Assembly (NCBI GenBank): GCA_934045075.1
Contig: OW203734.1
Coordinates: 8,715,516-8,779,515, forward strand
Direction of reading: 5' to 3'
Length of the DNA: 64,000 nucleotides
Source of the DNA: Yponomeuta sedellus
Taxonomy: Eukaryota; Arthropoda; Insecta; Lepidoptera; Yponomeutidae
In this document: piece by piece, positions 31,112-41,520 of the stretch
How positions within the stretch are numbered: the first letter of the stretch is position 1
How the letters are laid out: each line of letters begins with the position of its first letter
The notes under the pieces: model-generated
Databases searched by the model: none
Told to the model about the DNA's origin: nothing
What the model saw: the letters and a program-made list of their open reading frames with translations, nothing else
Program-made: the position numbers and the translations under genes

Positions 31112-31420
31112 GTATTGAGTTTTAAAACAATATTTTTTAAATTCTGTATCTTTTATCATCAGACGGCTTGTATTTTATTTCTTACTAAACAAACAGGAAG
31201 ACTACCCACAGCTACCGAGTATTTAGCCTTTAGCAGTTTGCATTCCCACAGCGCTCGAATAAAAGAAAAAGGTCACGATGTAATTGACGAGAATTCTTCC
31301 CTATTCGTGCATAAATTCCCATCTTGGTAACCGACAGTAAGTGCTTGGGTTAGATCACCGCAAAGTGCCGCCCTCAAAAAATGCCTCGTGGAAGGATGAC
31401 TCGAGGCCTACAGAATGTGA
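31112..31420. other. No recognised feature
   Basis: A 71-codon plus-strand frame (31115-31330) has no recognisable domain. Confidence 0.35.
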
Positions 31421-31650
31421 TATAGTCTGTTAGCTTTTAGAATATACCTCAGGCTCTAGAGTAGGCTTCGGTTTTCGCCAATTTTTGCCGGTTTTTGTAC
31501 TGATGATTAGTTCCGCTTTCGAAATTAAGTGTCATATCAGTTCCAATTTCGAAATTAAGTGTCATATTAGTTCCGATATTTCTATTACTCGAATACATCC
31601 GATTCTATTCGATAGTAACCGAGGTATATTCTAAAAGCTAACAGACTATA
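31421..31650. mobile_element. MITE-2 copy 1
   Basis: This 230-bp element has perfect 30-bp inverted ends at 31421-31450 and 31621-31650 ('tatagtctgttagctttt' and so on). The ends are compatible with a duplicated TA target. It contains an internal direct repeat of 'tcgaaattaagtgtcatat'. A second, damaged copy is at 60992-61212. Confidence 0.85.
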
Positions 31651-32363
31651 CCGACGAGCAATGCCATTTAGTCTAACGAATATTTCAGATGAAAAGTTTT
31701 GGGAATCTTCTGCTTAATCTTAATCGTTCATAACAACTGGAATAATAATACCGAAATGATTTTATTGGAGGACGTTAAAGCGAAGGGAATTAAGGTAATT
31801 ACATTTTACGTAATAAATAATCGCGCTTAGACCCTTTAAATATGTAACTATGTTTTTATTGTACGCTATAATTTCATTTAAAAAAGATAAGGAAAGCACT
31901 CGAGGCCAGCCTAGGAGACGGTGGAGAAATTTTGACCAACATCTACCGGAGTGGTCTGAGTAGGCCCAGGGTCGAAAACTCTGGACTGAAAGTAAAAAAT
32001 GGGCACTGAGATTTTAGTTTTTCTTAATTATATATTTTATATTCATACCTAAGTAATTCATTGAAGAAACAACGAAGCTCTTCACTAACCGAATGGCAGT
32101 GTTAAAAATATAAAAGAAAACACATGTTGACCGACCACTAGCCAAATTATTTGATGATAATTAAAGGCTGGATCGTAATAAAGTTTTATTAGCAAAAGAT
32201 CGTGTGTAAATACCCGTAAGAGGACTCATGAGCAGTACTTAAGTTAGGGATAGTTTTTATTATATTTATAACGACCTCTTCCGGGGTCCAAGTCAATTAT
32301 TCGACGTAGGTTAACGGTGATTGTACCTACACTTTAGCCATGTCCAAAATTTAGCTCACCGTA
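31651..32363. other. No recognised feature
   Basis: AT-rich sequence, no supported feature. Confidence 0.4.
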
Positions 32364-32672
32364 CAGAGTGCTTAGTGCGAGTTTTTTAACTACTCGATCG
32401 CGTTAACGTAAACTCATATTTCTATGCCATCGAGGAAGCGCCACCTAGTGACAAGTATGGAAATTAAAATTGCTGAGTGCGAGTTGTAATGATTTACGTT
32501 GAGAAGTGAACACGTTTACCAGCCAAAACACGAATAAACGCGAGTACGAGTTGTACTGTGACAGCGATTTGCCAGTTCAACGGTTAACTTACTCATACTC
32601 ACTACTCAATGCTCGATTAACGCGGTAGTAAAGTTATTCGATTGGATCTGTCAAACTCGCACTAAGCACTCA
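32364..32672. mobile_element. MITE-1 copy 2
   Basis: It matches 4065-4374 over its full length, including both inverted ends, and has the extra internal block 'tgccatcgaggaagcgcc' that copy 3 also has. Confidence 0.85.
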
Positions 32673-32879
32673 GAACCTATAACATCAATGCGGTCAGAGT
32701 GTTGTCATATCAGACCGCAAGCACTAGTTGTCAAGTGGGTAATACATAATACCATTGTGGCACTGCATCACGGATCACTGACTGCAGTTAATTACTCGAA
32801 ACAATCCTTGGGTTTGATTGAAATATTAATTAACTGTTCATGGAAAGAGACGTATAACATGTAGAAAATAAATGAAAGT

Positions 32880-33175
32880 ATTTTTATTTCTTAATGATTC
32901 GCGATCGTTACGAGAGACCCAGGTTCGATTCCCAGTGCGGGCTAACCAATGACTTTGTCTTGTAAGTTATGTAAATTTGTGAAGTTACTGTAGCAATACC
33001 ACTCGCCAACAGTGAGGGAAAACATTGTGAGAAACCCTTAGTGTCTGAGGTATTCAAATACCTCACCTCTTGAAAGGTGATGAGGTATTAGCCTCATTAA
33101 TTAAGCCCACACTCTCTCTCTGAGAGCAAGCCTGTGTCCTGTAATGGGACATTTATAGGCTACGTAAAGAAAGAA
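32880..33175 (+). repeat. SINE-E, near full length
   Basis: A tRNA-like head with B-box-like 'caggttcgattccc' is followed by 'tttgtcttgtaagttatgta', the 'aaacattgtgagaaaccc' core, 'ctctctctgagagc' and 'gtaatgggacatttatagg'. Confidence 0.75.
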
Positions 33176-33431
33176 GACTGACTCGCGATACTAATACATA
33201 GTTATTATATTAAAAGTGAAAGTGAATACTATTGCTAACAAAAAATTAAACAAGGTACAATAACTGAGAAAATCTCTTAAGAACTAAATGCTCAGCTTAA
33301 AGTCGCCACGGAACATGCTCCTCTGCCGACGCTGATTTTCATCAAAAGCCTTAGACTTTAAGTTAAGGGATAAAAACTTAATTACAGAGTCGCTGAGCGC
33401 AAAAGAAAAAAAAATTAAAAGTGATTTCGTG

Positions 33432-33474
33432 TTTGTACATTTTAAATTAAATTATGTTATTTAAAATGTACAAA
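33432..33474. repeat. Perfect 16-bp hairpin
   Basis: The arms 33432-33447 ('tttgtacattttaaat') and 33459-33474 are exact complements with an 11-base loop. Confidence 0.9.
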
Positions 33475-33542
33475 TGTATACCTAAGGTTTCCAGTTTTAG
33501 TGTCTAAAAGAGACTACGCGGCTATTTATACGTTGAAACGTT

Positions 33543-33600
33543 GCAAAGTTGCAGTCTACCCGTGAACACGGTAACTGCAACGTTGCCGAAACGTCGACAG
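33543..33600 (+). repeat. Fragment of the 'accacggcaactgcaacg' repeat
   Basis: 'cagtctacccgtgaacacgg' and 'ctgcaacgttgccgaaacgt' match the start of both tandem units at 55640 and 55940. Confidence 0.65.
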
Positions 33601-34319
33601 CCCTTTACGCTCTTTCCCGGAAACGCGTAGTAATATCAAGTTCAAATTCAAAACGTATATTTTTGTTTACAGTTTACCATTGGAGTTGAAAAAAAAATCT
33701 AACTTCTAAGTAAACGCCAAAAAAAAGTTACGGTCATTTACGCTGCAACAAAACGCATATTTGACACTCAAGAGAATCATAATTCATAGGATTCTTTCCG
33801 TTGGTCTATAACTACGAAATTTGTCAAGTCTTACACTAAAAATAGAGGAAACAACCTGAAAAATGTACCATTGTAATTAAATCGTAAAAAAAATATCTTT
33901 GAAGTTCAGGAAAAGCTCAGAAAAGAGTGCGAGACACTATTCTCAAACTATTTATAGCAATATGTAAGTAAAGGTACTAACAATATGTCAATGAAACCTT
34001 GGTAATTTAACTTGCACTCGGTCTATCTCTTATTTCCATTGGTAACGCTAGTGTTATTGCGTTGAGCCCTTTAAGAACCGGCTCAATTAAGCTCGCTGAG
34101 TTTTCATTTGACAATAAAGGTAGCATATATTCAATAAATTCAAAGTAGCAGAGAAACTGCAATTTGATGAACGTTTTAAGTTAAACTAGGTAACCATTTC
34201 AAAATATAGATCATTTTGGAGAAATAATGCATTAAAAAACTCAAAACTTAGTCTTTTCAAAATCCTTAATTAACAGAGATTACATAGTTATTATAAAACA
34301 TAATACACATGCATTGACT

Positions 34320-34970
34320 GGCTTTCATTCCAAACACCACTGTCATCTAAATAATCCGTTATGTTATAGTAGCCCTTATGGGTCAACAGACATGCGCAAA
34401 ACAGTACCCTATGAGAACATGCCACATAGCATGGCATTTCGTACCGCGCCATATGGCATTATGGCAGTACGCAGTACACGGAACATGGCCTACCTGAGAT
34501 GTCGCGTTATAACTCACGAGAGCCATGTTTAGAGTCATTGTCATTATGCCTACATGACGTAGCCCGTCTTGTAGTGTATCACGTGTTACACTACAAGACA
34601 TTATACATAAAATACGAGGCGGTGTGGAAGAAATGTAGGCCTTATCAAGAACGTATTGAGTTCAAAACGATGTTCGGGTGTCCGACCGACGGACACCCGA
34701 ACATCGAAGTAGGATAATAATTTGTGCAAAAAAGTATCCTATTAACAAAGCAATAAGGTACGCCGACCGCCGCGCGCTTTGTGCCATGCATGTGCAAATA
34801 CATAGCAACGATTTTCCGCGGTCGGCCGGCCGCGACGTACTGATCATGCCATAGGTCATGATGATAAATTTTGCCGCGTACTGGGTACTGATCCAGTACG
34901 CGGTCGTGCTATATAACGCGTACTGCATAACACGCAGTACTTACACATGTCTAGTCAACATAGGCAAGCT
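34320..34970. repeat. Hairpin-rich island
   Basis: Perfect hairpins lie at 34566-34599 (13 bp, loop around CACGTG), 34668-34706 (17 bp, 5-base loop) and 34874-34903 (11 bp). There are many short palindromes (catatg, gccggc, cacgtg). A diverged direct repeat, 'gcgcaaaacagtaccctat' at about 34395 and 'gtgcaaaaaagtatcctat' at about 34725, suggests two related units. Base composition is locally more GC-rich. No family is identified. Confidence 0.6.
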
Positions 34971-35189
34971 TATTATATACACACAATTTGCTGCATGCTA
35001 TCCAGCAAATGTGATGGATTTATTCGTTTGCATTATTTTATAAATGAAGGCGATGCGAAATGCATGTCGTAAATTTCTCGAAGCGTGCCCTGAATACAAA
35101 TGCGGCTCGCGGTTTACGCGTTTTGCCTCGTTAGTAGTTAAATATTTATTAATAAATAAAAACTCCACTAAAAGTTTGTGTGCATCTCA
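34971..35189. other. No recognised feature
   Basis: Short AT-rich spacer. Confidence 0.4.
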
Positions 35190-35630
35190 TTTTTAAAAAA
35201 CCTATTTAGAGGCTAAAATTCCAACCATGCCGGGATTCGAACCCTCGACCTCTGGCTATCCGTGCCACCGCTCTATCCAACTGAGCTAATGGGTGACTCA
35301 CCGGCATCAGTGAAATTTCGAACCTCTTTACACTATTCTCTGTATTATGTACAGGCAGCGACATCTGGCTGAAGTAGATTGCATCACTTACAGCCCCGAC
35401 TACCTACTTTGTAGTTAGGTTTTTACATCGGAATGATATCGCTGTACCCACATGATTATACTATTTTTATTTTTAATGCATTTTTTATTTTTAGTTGGAT
35501 AGAGCGCTGGCACGGATAGCCAGAGGTCGCGGGTTCGAATCCCGGCATGGGTGGAATTTTTAGCCTCTAAATAGGTTTTTAAAAATTGTCCTTAGCACGG
35601 GTTAGTGCATTTAAATAAAAATAGTATAAG
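35190..35630. repeat. LTE copy 10, two tRNA-like ends
   Basis: A full-length minus-oriented LTE (35190-35485) is followed directly by a plus-oriented tRNA-like part (35493-35570) and the terminus. The outer parts form inverted repeats of about 100 bp. Confidence 0.8.
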
Positions 35631-35631
35631 C

Positions 35632-35815
35632 ATCTCATTTTGTTATAATCGTTGAGCTGAAAACAAAATGAGATACTGTATGTTACTGTATTTACGCTGT
35701 TCTGTAAATACAGTAACATACAGTACTGTATAATTTTCCTGTTCACCTCGACATTGGCAACAACCTGGCAAAAATATGTACGATAGTAAACCGTACACAT
35801 TTCTGCCAGGTGTTT
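35632..35815. repeat. Cluster of three hairpins
   Basis: A 13-bp inverted pair lies at 35632-35644 and 35662-35674. A perfect 22-bp hairpin follows (35674-35695 and 35704-35725, 8-base loop). An imperfect ~20-bp hairpin ('acctggcaaaaat' / 'atttctgccaggt') lies at about 35764-35812. The cluster starts right at the end of the LTE. Confidence 0.85.
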
Positions 35816-35854
35816 GATGCTCGTGCAGTCACTTAGTATTTGATAAAATAAAGT

Positions 35855-36078
35855 TGTACTATTTTTATTTTTAATGCACTAACCCGTGCTAAGGAACAAA
35901 TTTAAAAACCTATTTAGAGGCTCAAAATTTCACCCATGCCGGGATTCGAACCCGCAACCTCTGGCTATCCGTACCAGCGCTCTCTCAATTGGTAGAGCGC
36001 TGGCACGGATAGCCAGAGGTTGCGGGTTCGAATCCCGGCATGGGTGAAATTTTTAGCCTCTAAATAGGTTTTTAAATT
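35855..36078. repeat. LTE copy 11, palindromic
   Basis: A minus-oriented terminus and tRNA-like part join a plus-oriented tRNA-like part at about 35985-35995. The arms are about 85 bp and nearly identical. The body is absent. Confidence 0.85.
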
Positions 36079-36171
36079 AAAGTTGATTTAAAATTAGTAA
36101 ATTTAGCGTCAAATTATCTCTATCCAAAACTAGGTACAGAGTAAAACATAGAGTAACAAAGTTAACATTAC

Positions 36172-36385
36172 ATTTAACATAACATAACATTTACATACAG
36201 GCACATACATTGCTTCTGGCCCCACACTAGGATACCCTGTGTCGTGGGAACCAGAAACAACGACATCACAAACATGTAAACATCCAAGACCTGGACTTTT
36301 TTTTTTGTTTCCAGCCGGGATTCGAACCCGGGACCTCTTGCATGGTAGGCAGACGCGCTACTGCTACGCCACAGAGGTCGTCTTA
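36172..36385 (-). repeat. SINE-G, full length
   Basis: It is a complete reverse-strand copy with tail 'aacataacataacatt' at the left. The tRNA-Gly-like head (36310-36385) has an intact B box. Confidence 0.9.
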
Positions 36386-37235
36386 TGAGTTATGTTTTGA
36401 ATGTGTGTAATTTTGTTATACAACAAACCCTCATTTATCAAAAGCATATTATTTTATTATAAACGTAAAAAACATTTATTGTGCGAGCGACAGTATGTTA
36501 TACGCAATAGCGGATTTAAGCATATATATCAACCCTTATTAAAATTAAATATAATTTAGTGCCCAAATTAGCCGTAACCATATTTTGCTGATGTTCCATA
36601 AATGCCTTTTATTTGTTAGTAAAATTAAAATAGTATTAGATGTAAATTTTTTTCGAATAAGAACAGTGAAGTAATAGAGAGGAAGGAAATAGAATACAAA
36701 ATATTATGCGAAATATTATTTCGAAGCAACAAGACATACTAACGAACATAAACTCAAAACTAGGTCAGAGTAATCAACTGTCTATCATTGTACCAAAATC
36801 GTCGCCTTCAAACAACGATCCAAAAACTTCTAAAACAAAGGGCGTCACCTCTTGAAAATTTAAACGAAAATCCCCTTTGAGGAAGGACATTTAATACAAA
36901 GTAGCACTAAAATTTGTTATTTTCACCTCAAAAAGGGAAACATTAACGTTAGCTACGGACTGCGGGGTTGGTGTTTCCAGCGAAATTGCAATAATAAACA
37001 ACTAGCTCTTATGTGGCTCGACAAAAGTGCGAGAATCAACTGAGTAGATGTCGGCGATCGTACCTAAAGTCCACAGCGGAAGTGCGCTCGCAGAGTGCAG
37101 GAATAAAAATGTGCGCCCGCGCGAGACCCACTCCTGTATTCCTGGACCCTACTCCCTACACTGCGATAAATATATTTCTTTATGTACCCTATAAACGTGC
37201 TCTGTGGTGTCGGCCTAGAGAATAGCACCAACCCA
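36386..37235. other. No recognised gene
   Basis: AT-rich, becoming mixed after 37010. No coding support. Confidence 0.4.
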
Positions 37236-37455
37236 ATTCTTCCCGCGGGTGTCGTAAAAGGCGACTAAGGGACACAAACCGGGGGTTGGGCAGCAGCGCC
37301 ACCTGCAGTACAATTCCACCGAACTGCGATCCCCAACCCGCATGCCCAGCGTGGGTATTATGAGCACTATCCCCCCTATGATAGCACAACGTGGCGCTCT
37401 TTAGGGGAGGGCTATGTCCAGCAGTGGACTGGTATAGCCTGGCGACGACGACGAC
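37236..37455 (+). repeat. LINE-B-tailed composite repeat
   Basis: It has the same layout as 24985-25210 but in plus orientation: 'cgcgggtgtcgtaaaaggcg', 'cccgcatgcccagcgtgg', then 'gctatgtccagcagtggact' and a (GAC)n tail. The right-hand third encodes the GYVQQW end of LINE-B. Confidence 0.65.
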
Positions 37456-37609
37456 CCTATAAATGTCAAACTGTAGGGCACAGGCCTTCTTCATAGGAGA
37501 GCAATAAATATATTACTTCTAATCTCAAACTTTCCCTAGTGGGCACTTAGTTGTTAAATACATCATGGTAAAAGATTTGTTATTATTCCCCTTGTGGCCC
37601 CTTCATCCA

Positions 37610-37672
37610 TCTAGTGTGGCACCTTCACTCACACTAGATGGGTGAACGGGCGATGTATAAATCATCTCATTA
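37610..37672 (-). repeat. SINE-E variant, 3' end
   Basis: 'cactcacactagatgggtga' and 'taaatcatctcattacgcag' match the 3' end of the variant seen at 44822-45208 and 49225-49310. The strand is uncertain. Confidence 0.45.
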
Positions 37673-37727
37673 CGCAGATGCAAAGGCCAAAAGTTTTGTC
37701 ACCGGACATTTTCTTTAAATATATACA

Positions 37728-37838
37728 ATCCTCCACCAACCCGGACTTGGCCCCCGTGGTGGAGTATGGCCTAACCTTCCTGCGATGCAGGAAGAGACCC
37801 GTGCCTCAGCAGTGGGGACATACAAGGGTTGATATTAT
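37728..37838 (+). repeat. 5S-SINE 3' fragment
   Basis: It runs from 'caatcctccaccaacccgga' to 'acatacaagggttgatat'. Only the last third of the element is present. Confidence 0.8.
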
Positions 37839-37854
37839 AACGTATATATAATCA

Positions 37855-37960
37855 ATATATATTACTTTTAGTAATAAGGCTGCCACTTGTACTGTACTGG
37901 TATTTTTTAAGTCTCTTATGTAATCCCTGGTGTACATGCAATATATAATAATTACATCTA
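37855..37960 (+). repeat. LINE-C 3' end
   Basis: 'taataaggctgccacttgta', 'cttatgtaatccctggtgta' and a degenerate TATC-type tail match 6730-6860 and 60110-60415. Confidence 0.7.
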
Positions 37961-37974
37961 TCTATATATGCATT

Positions 37975-38095
37975 CGTCTGACGGTAAGGCCCGCCGCTCC
38001 ACTAATCGGTGGTGGAGTATGGCCTATACTTTCCTTAGGAAAGAGAACTGTGCCCCTTGGTGGGGACATAATGGGTTGACGATGATGATGATGAT
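37975..38095 (+). repeat. 5S-SINE subfamily 2, 3' fragment
   Basis: 'gacggtaaggcccgccgctc' joins 'ggtggagtatggcctatact' and the tail 'gggttgacgatgatgatgat'. The GATGAT tail is the subfamily 2 type. Confidence 0.65.
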
Positions 38096-38526
38096 ACAAT
38101 CAATGGTTCCATTTCTAACTAAACGCTTTTTTTTGCAAGCCAATAATGAACGAGAAATATATTTTAGTTAGTTCTGAAATTTCGGAGTACATAGGTATTT
38201 GAGCACCGAGCTTGCTTAACTTTTACAGATTTTTTTTATAAGCCAGGTCGTGAAAAATTAAGCACGCAAATTACCAAACTAATTTACAATAATTTGCAGA
38301 AACAAACACGGCAAAACTATCTGTCGATATTTTTAGCGTTAAATTTGTTGGAGTAGAGCGCGGTTTGTAGTTTAGGAAGAGGTTTTTGCGTCATGACGGG
38401 ACGGGCTTATTAAAGCCCACTTTAACTTTAAAATTAATGTGCTACGAAAGCCAATGAGCCGCTTAGCCTAAATTTGGACAGATTCAGACCGCAGTCTGTG
38501 AAAAGGGCATCTCATGGAACAAAACA
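38096..38526. other. No recognised feature
   Basis: AT-rich sequence, no supported feature. Confidence 0.4.
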
Positions 38527-38896
38527 TAAGGCGCTTAGGGGCGCTAACTAGGGCTACTAATGGAATAAAAATCATAACTTGTTTTATTACGTCTCTATCT
38601 AAAAGTGAACATGAGAAATCTTAACAACTGTGACAACTATTTTTTGAACCTACAGTCTAGAACCTAGGGTCAACAATCTAGGACTTAAATCAATTTCCGC
38701 CAAAAACGGCCGTTTTTAGCGGTAATCGATTAAAGCCCTAGGATATTTATACTACACTCTAGGCTGTACGTTTTAAAAATAGTTACCACAGATATTAAGA
38801 TTTCTCATGTGTACTTTTTGAAAAAAAAACGTATTATAAAACAAGTTATGATTTTTATTTCTTTCGTGGCTCTAGTTAGAGCCCCTAAGCGCCTTA
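38527..38896. mobile_element. Full-length palindromic MITE, 370 bp
   Basis: The sequence from 'taaggcgcttaggggc' (38527) to its complement (ending 38896) folds on itself. The outer arms of about 118 bp are about 80-85% complementary. The inner parts ('acagtctagaacctagg' against 'cctagga...ctaggctgt') continue the symmetry to a central 'aaaacggccgtttt' near 38709. TA at each end fits a TA target. No coding capacity. This is a fold-back element. Confidence 0.85.
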
Positions 38897-39026
38897 ATAC
38901 GGGTAATTTAAAGGCACTTTCGTGGAGTAGTCTACGTATTTGGTAGAACACAAAATATATACTGCTAAAATTTTAAGCGTAGCATAAATACTAAGCAGTT
39001 CATAATAAAATATTGAAATAGATAGA

Positions 39027-39112
39027 TAGAGAATACTTTATTGTACATGAAAAAGGAAATTACACAGATATTTCTTAACCTAAGAATACAGACGGCGGCC
39101 TTATCTATCTAT
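39027..39112 (-). repeat. LINE-C 3' end
   Basis: On the minus strand it reads 'aaggccgccgtctgtattct', 'tctgtgtaatttcc' and 'tgtacaataaagtattctc', with a short TATC tail. Confidence 0.7.
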
Positions 39113-39566
39113 AATACATAGATAGATAACTGCGAATTGGTTTTCTAATTAACTTTTACGACTTTCAGTTTCATAGTAACACTATTTGGTAAGCAAGATT
39201 TTATAACCGTGCACCGTAAGGTAATAAAAACGAACATAAAACGAGAGCTACATATATGGAGTGAATAATAATTAAAAGTAGAAGCCGTTTCATTGTGTTT
39301 CAGAGAGCAATAGTACCCAAAACGAGGAAAACAGGATGGTACATTATACTAGTTTATGTCCACGTGAATCTCTTTTTATTGAGGTGGTAAGTAAGACTAA
39401 TAAATGTTGCAAGAGGTAAAGAAACATTTTATAAAGCAGCCACTTTTATTGATTTTTTCTAAGCTATGCAGGATACATAAATATTCTAAACTATACAAGA
39501 AGAACGTATTTTTGATCTCATTAAATAACATCACATTTAACTAATAAGTATGGAAGTAACATGAAA
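39113..39566. other. No recognised feature
   Basis: AT-rich sequence, no supported feature. Confidence 0.4.
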
Positions 39567-39815
39567 ATCAACCTTTGTATGTCCCCACTGCTGGGGCACG
39601 GGTCGCTTCCTGCATCGCAGGATAGCTGGGTCATACTCCACCACGAAGGCCAAGTCTGGGTTAGTGGAGGATTGTAAGACAGTGGCGGGGCTTACTGTCA
39701 GAAGTTATTAAGCCGCCCGTAAGGTATCTGGCATGGCTTAACGACAGCCATTACATGACAGCCGGCACCAACGGCTTAGCGTGCCTTGCGAAACACGGAA
39801 GCGCTCGGAAGGAAC
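39567..39815 (-). repeat. 5S-SINE, 5'-truncated
   Basis: It runs from the tail 'tcaacctttgtatgtcccca' to 'cacggaagcgctcgg'. The truncation falls just before the 5S-like head. Confidence 0.8.
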
Positions 39816-39844
39816 ATAAATTAGACTAATTATTGAATACAATA

Positions 39845-39894
39845 ACAATACTGCATGTCTTTTAATAAAAAGACGTACTCACATGCAGTATTGT
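39845..39894. repeat. Perfect 14-bp hairpin
   Basis: The arms 39845-39858 ('acaatactgcatgt') and 39881-39894 are exact complements. The loop holds a smaller 'cttttaataaaaag' hairpin. Confidence 0.85.
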
Positions 39895-40454
39895 GCATCA
39901 AGTAGCAAATCCTGGCTGTATTTCAATGTAATATAATAGTTTGTAATCTTTTCTGGGATAGCCGTTGGTGTGCCGTTTCAAAGAAACAAATTGACAACTG
40001 ACCCTCCCAACTGAAATCTGTCACAGAGATAAGTTCGCCTTCGTATATGTATTATCTTAAATTTTATTCCTCATTTTTCTTTCTGAAATTCTATTTGTGT
40101 TTTTCGTGTTCAATAAAGTATAAATACCAATGGGTTCTAGTTTAGATAGCAACTGAGTAAACTCCTCACCAAATTCCATTTTGTTTAGGTATAATTTATT
40201 CTGAATCTCGTATTCTCTGCATTAAAGTGAAAGCTTGCGAAGGAAGTCTAAAGCTAGCGATATTTCGAAAAGACAATTTACTGCAGCAGTATTTTCAATA
40301 TCTATGCATTAAATCTTTTCAAGAATTCTTGTGGCGCACTATCCACATAAGAATGGCGTCCTAACAACGTGGTAAAGTCACAGTTATGCATTTTTATGCA
40401 TAAAAGATAGCATTTTTGCGTCCTCTTAGTTCTTGTTATGAAACAATAGTTTTC
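39895..40454. other. No recognised feature
   Basis: AT-rich sequence, no supported feature. Confidence 0.4.
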
Positions 40455-40754
40455 GGAGGGCTTAGTGCGAGTTTTTTAACTACTCGATCGCGTTAACGTA
40501 AACTCATATTTCTATGGCATCGAGGAAGCGCCTAGTATGGAGATTAAAATTGCTGAGTGCGAGTTGTAATGGTTTACGGTGAGAAGTGAACACGTTTACC
40601 AGCCAAAACACGAATAAACGCGAGTGCGAGTTGTACTGTGACAGCGTTTTGCCAGTTCGAACGGTTAACTTAATCATACTCACTACTCAATGCTCGATTA
40701 ACGCGGTAGTAAAGTTATTCGATTGGATCTGTCAAACTCGCACTAAGCACTCTG
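40455..40754. mobile_element. MITE-1 copy 3
   Basis: It is collinear with copies 1 and 2. The right end is intact ('actcgcactaagcactctg') and the left end is slightly eroded ('gggcttagtgcgag'). Confidence 0.85.
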
Positions 40755-40824
40755 TTTCCATTTTCATATTGTCACCAGCTGACCCTGCAAACGTTGTTGT
40801 ATTAATTATCCTACGACTTATTTT

Positions 40825-41185
40825 CAGAAGCGCTCGTGGCCTGGGCGAACCGAGTGATTGGATCAATCACTTGAGTTAAGCAACAACAGGCGCGGTCAGG
40901 TGAAGGATGGGTGACCGTCCCGGGACTACCGCTAGAGGCATTTTTCCGAGCGCTTCCGTGCTTCGCAAGGCACGTTATGCCGGCTGTCATGTAGTGGCAG
41001 TCGTTAAGCCATGTCAGAGTCCTTATGGGCGGCTTGATAACTTCTGACAGTAAGGCTCCCCACTGTCTTACAATCCTCCTCCAACCCGGACTTGGCCCCC
41101 GTGGTGGAGTATGGCCTAAGCTTCCCGTGATGCAGGAAGAGACCCATGCCCCAGCAGTGGGGACACACAAGGGTTGATATCGATT
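40825..41185 (+). repeat. 5S-SINE, full length
   Basis: The head at 40828-40925 reads 'gttaagcaacaacaggcgcg' (40875 on) and 'ggatgggtgacc' (40905-40916). This is the order and approximate spacing of box A, the intermediate element and box C of the eukaryotic 5S rRNA gene. The tRNA-independent body continues to 'gtggggacacacaagggttg'. This is the best plus-strand copy for defining the family. Confidence 0.85.
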
Positions 41186-41439
41186 ATTTTCAGACCCACC
41201 ATTTCTCCACAAAAAAAATCAGTGGAACAGTTTCGGAAGAGTTCGATAAAAACCATTGTGATAGTAGATTTTTACATAATAATTTAATGTCACACACTAC
41301 GAGACCTCTACTTTTGTCTGTTCGCTGCAGTCACCCAGTAGTTCTTCAATTTTGATAAGTGAGTTTATACTTCGGCTTGTGGAGTGAGCCAACAACGGCA
41401 ACGACCGCACAATTGTTGGTTGCGCTCACAAGGTAACAA

Positions 41440-41520
41440 TTTTTCCTTAAGGAAAAAGGAAAGGACGTAGGAAAACATCGTGAGGAAACCTGAGTGTCTG
41501 ACTTCTACCTCACCGCTTGA
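41440..41520 (+). repeat. SINE-E core fragment
   Basis: It contains 'aaaacatcgtgaggaaacct' and 'gagtgtctga', joined abruptly to the following 5S-SINE. Confidence 0.6.

Larger units (their letters stand above)
33176..34319. other. No recognised gene
   Basis: AT-rich, with a perfect 16-bp hairpin (33432-33474) and a fragment of the 55640-56430 repeat at about 33543-33600. Confidence 0.4.

Noticed and set aside
40825..40930. 5S rRNA gene
   Set aside because: Only the promoter-like half matches 5S. The 5' and 3' strands of the terminal helix do not pair, and it is the head of a dispersed repeat.
40811..41212. 133-codon minus-strand frame
   Set aside because: It lies wholly within a 5S-SINE, antisense.
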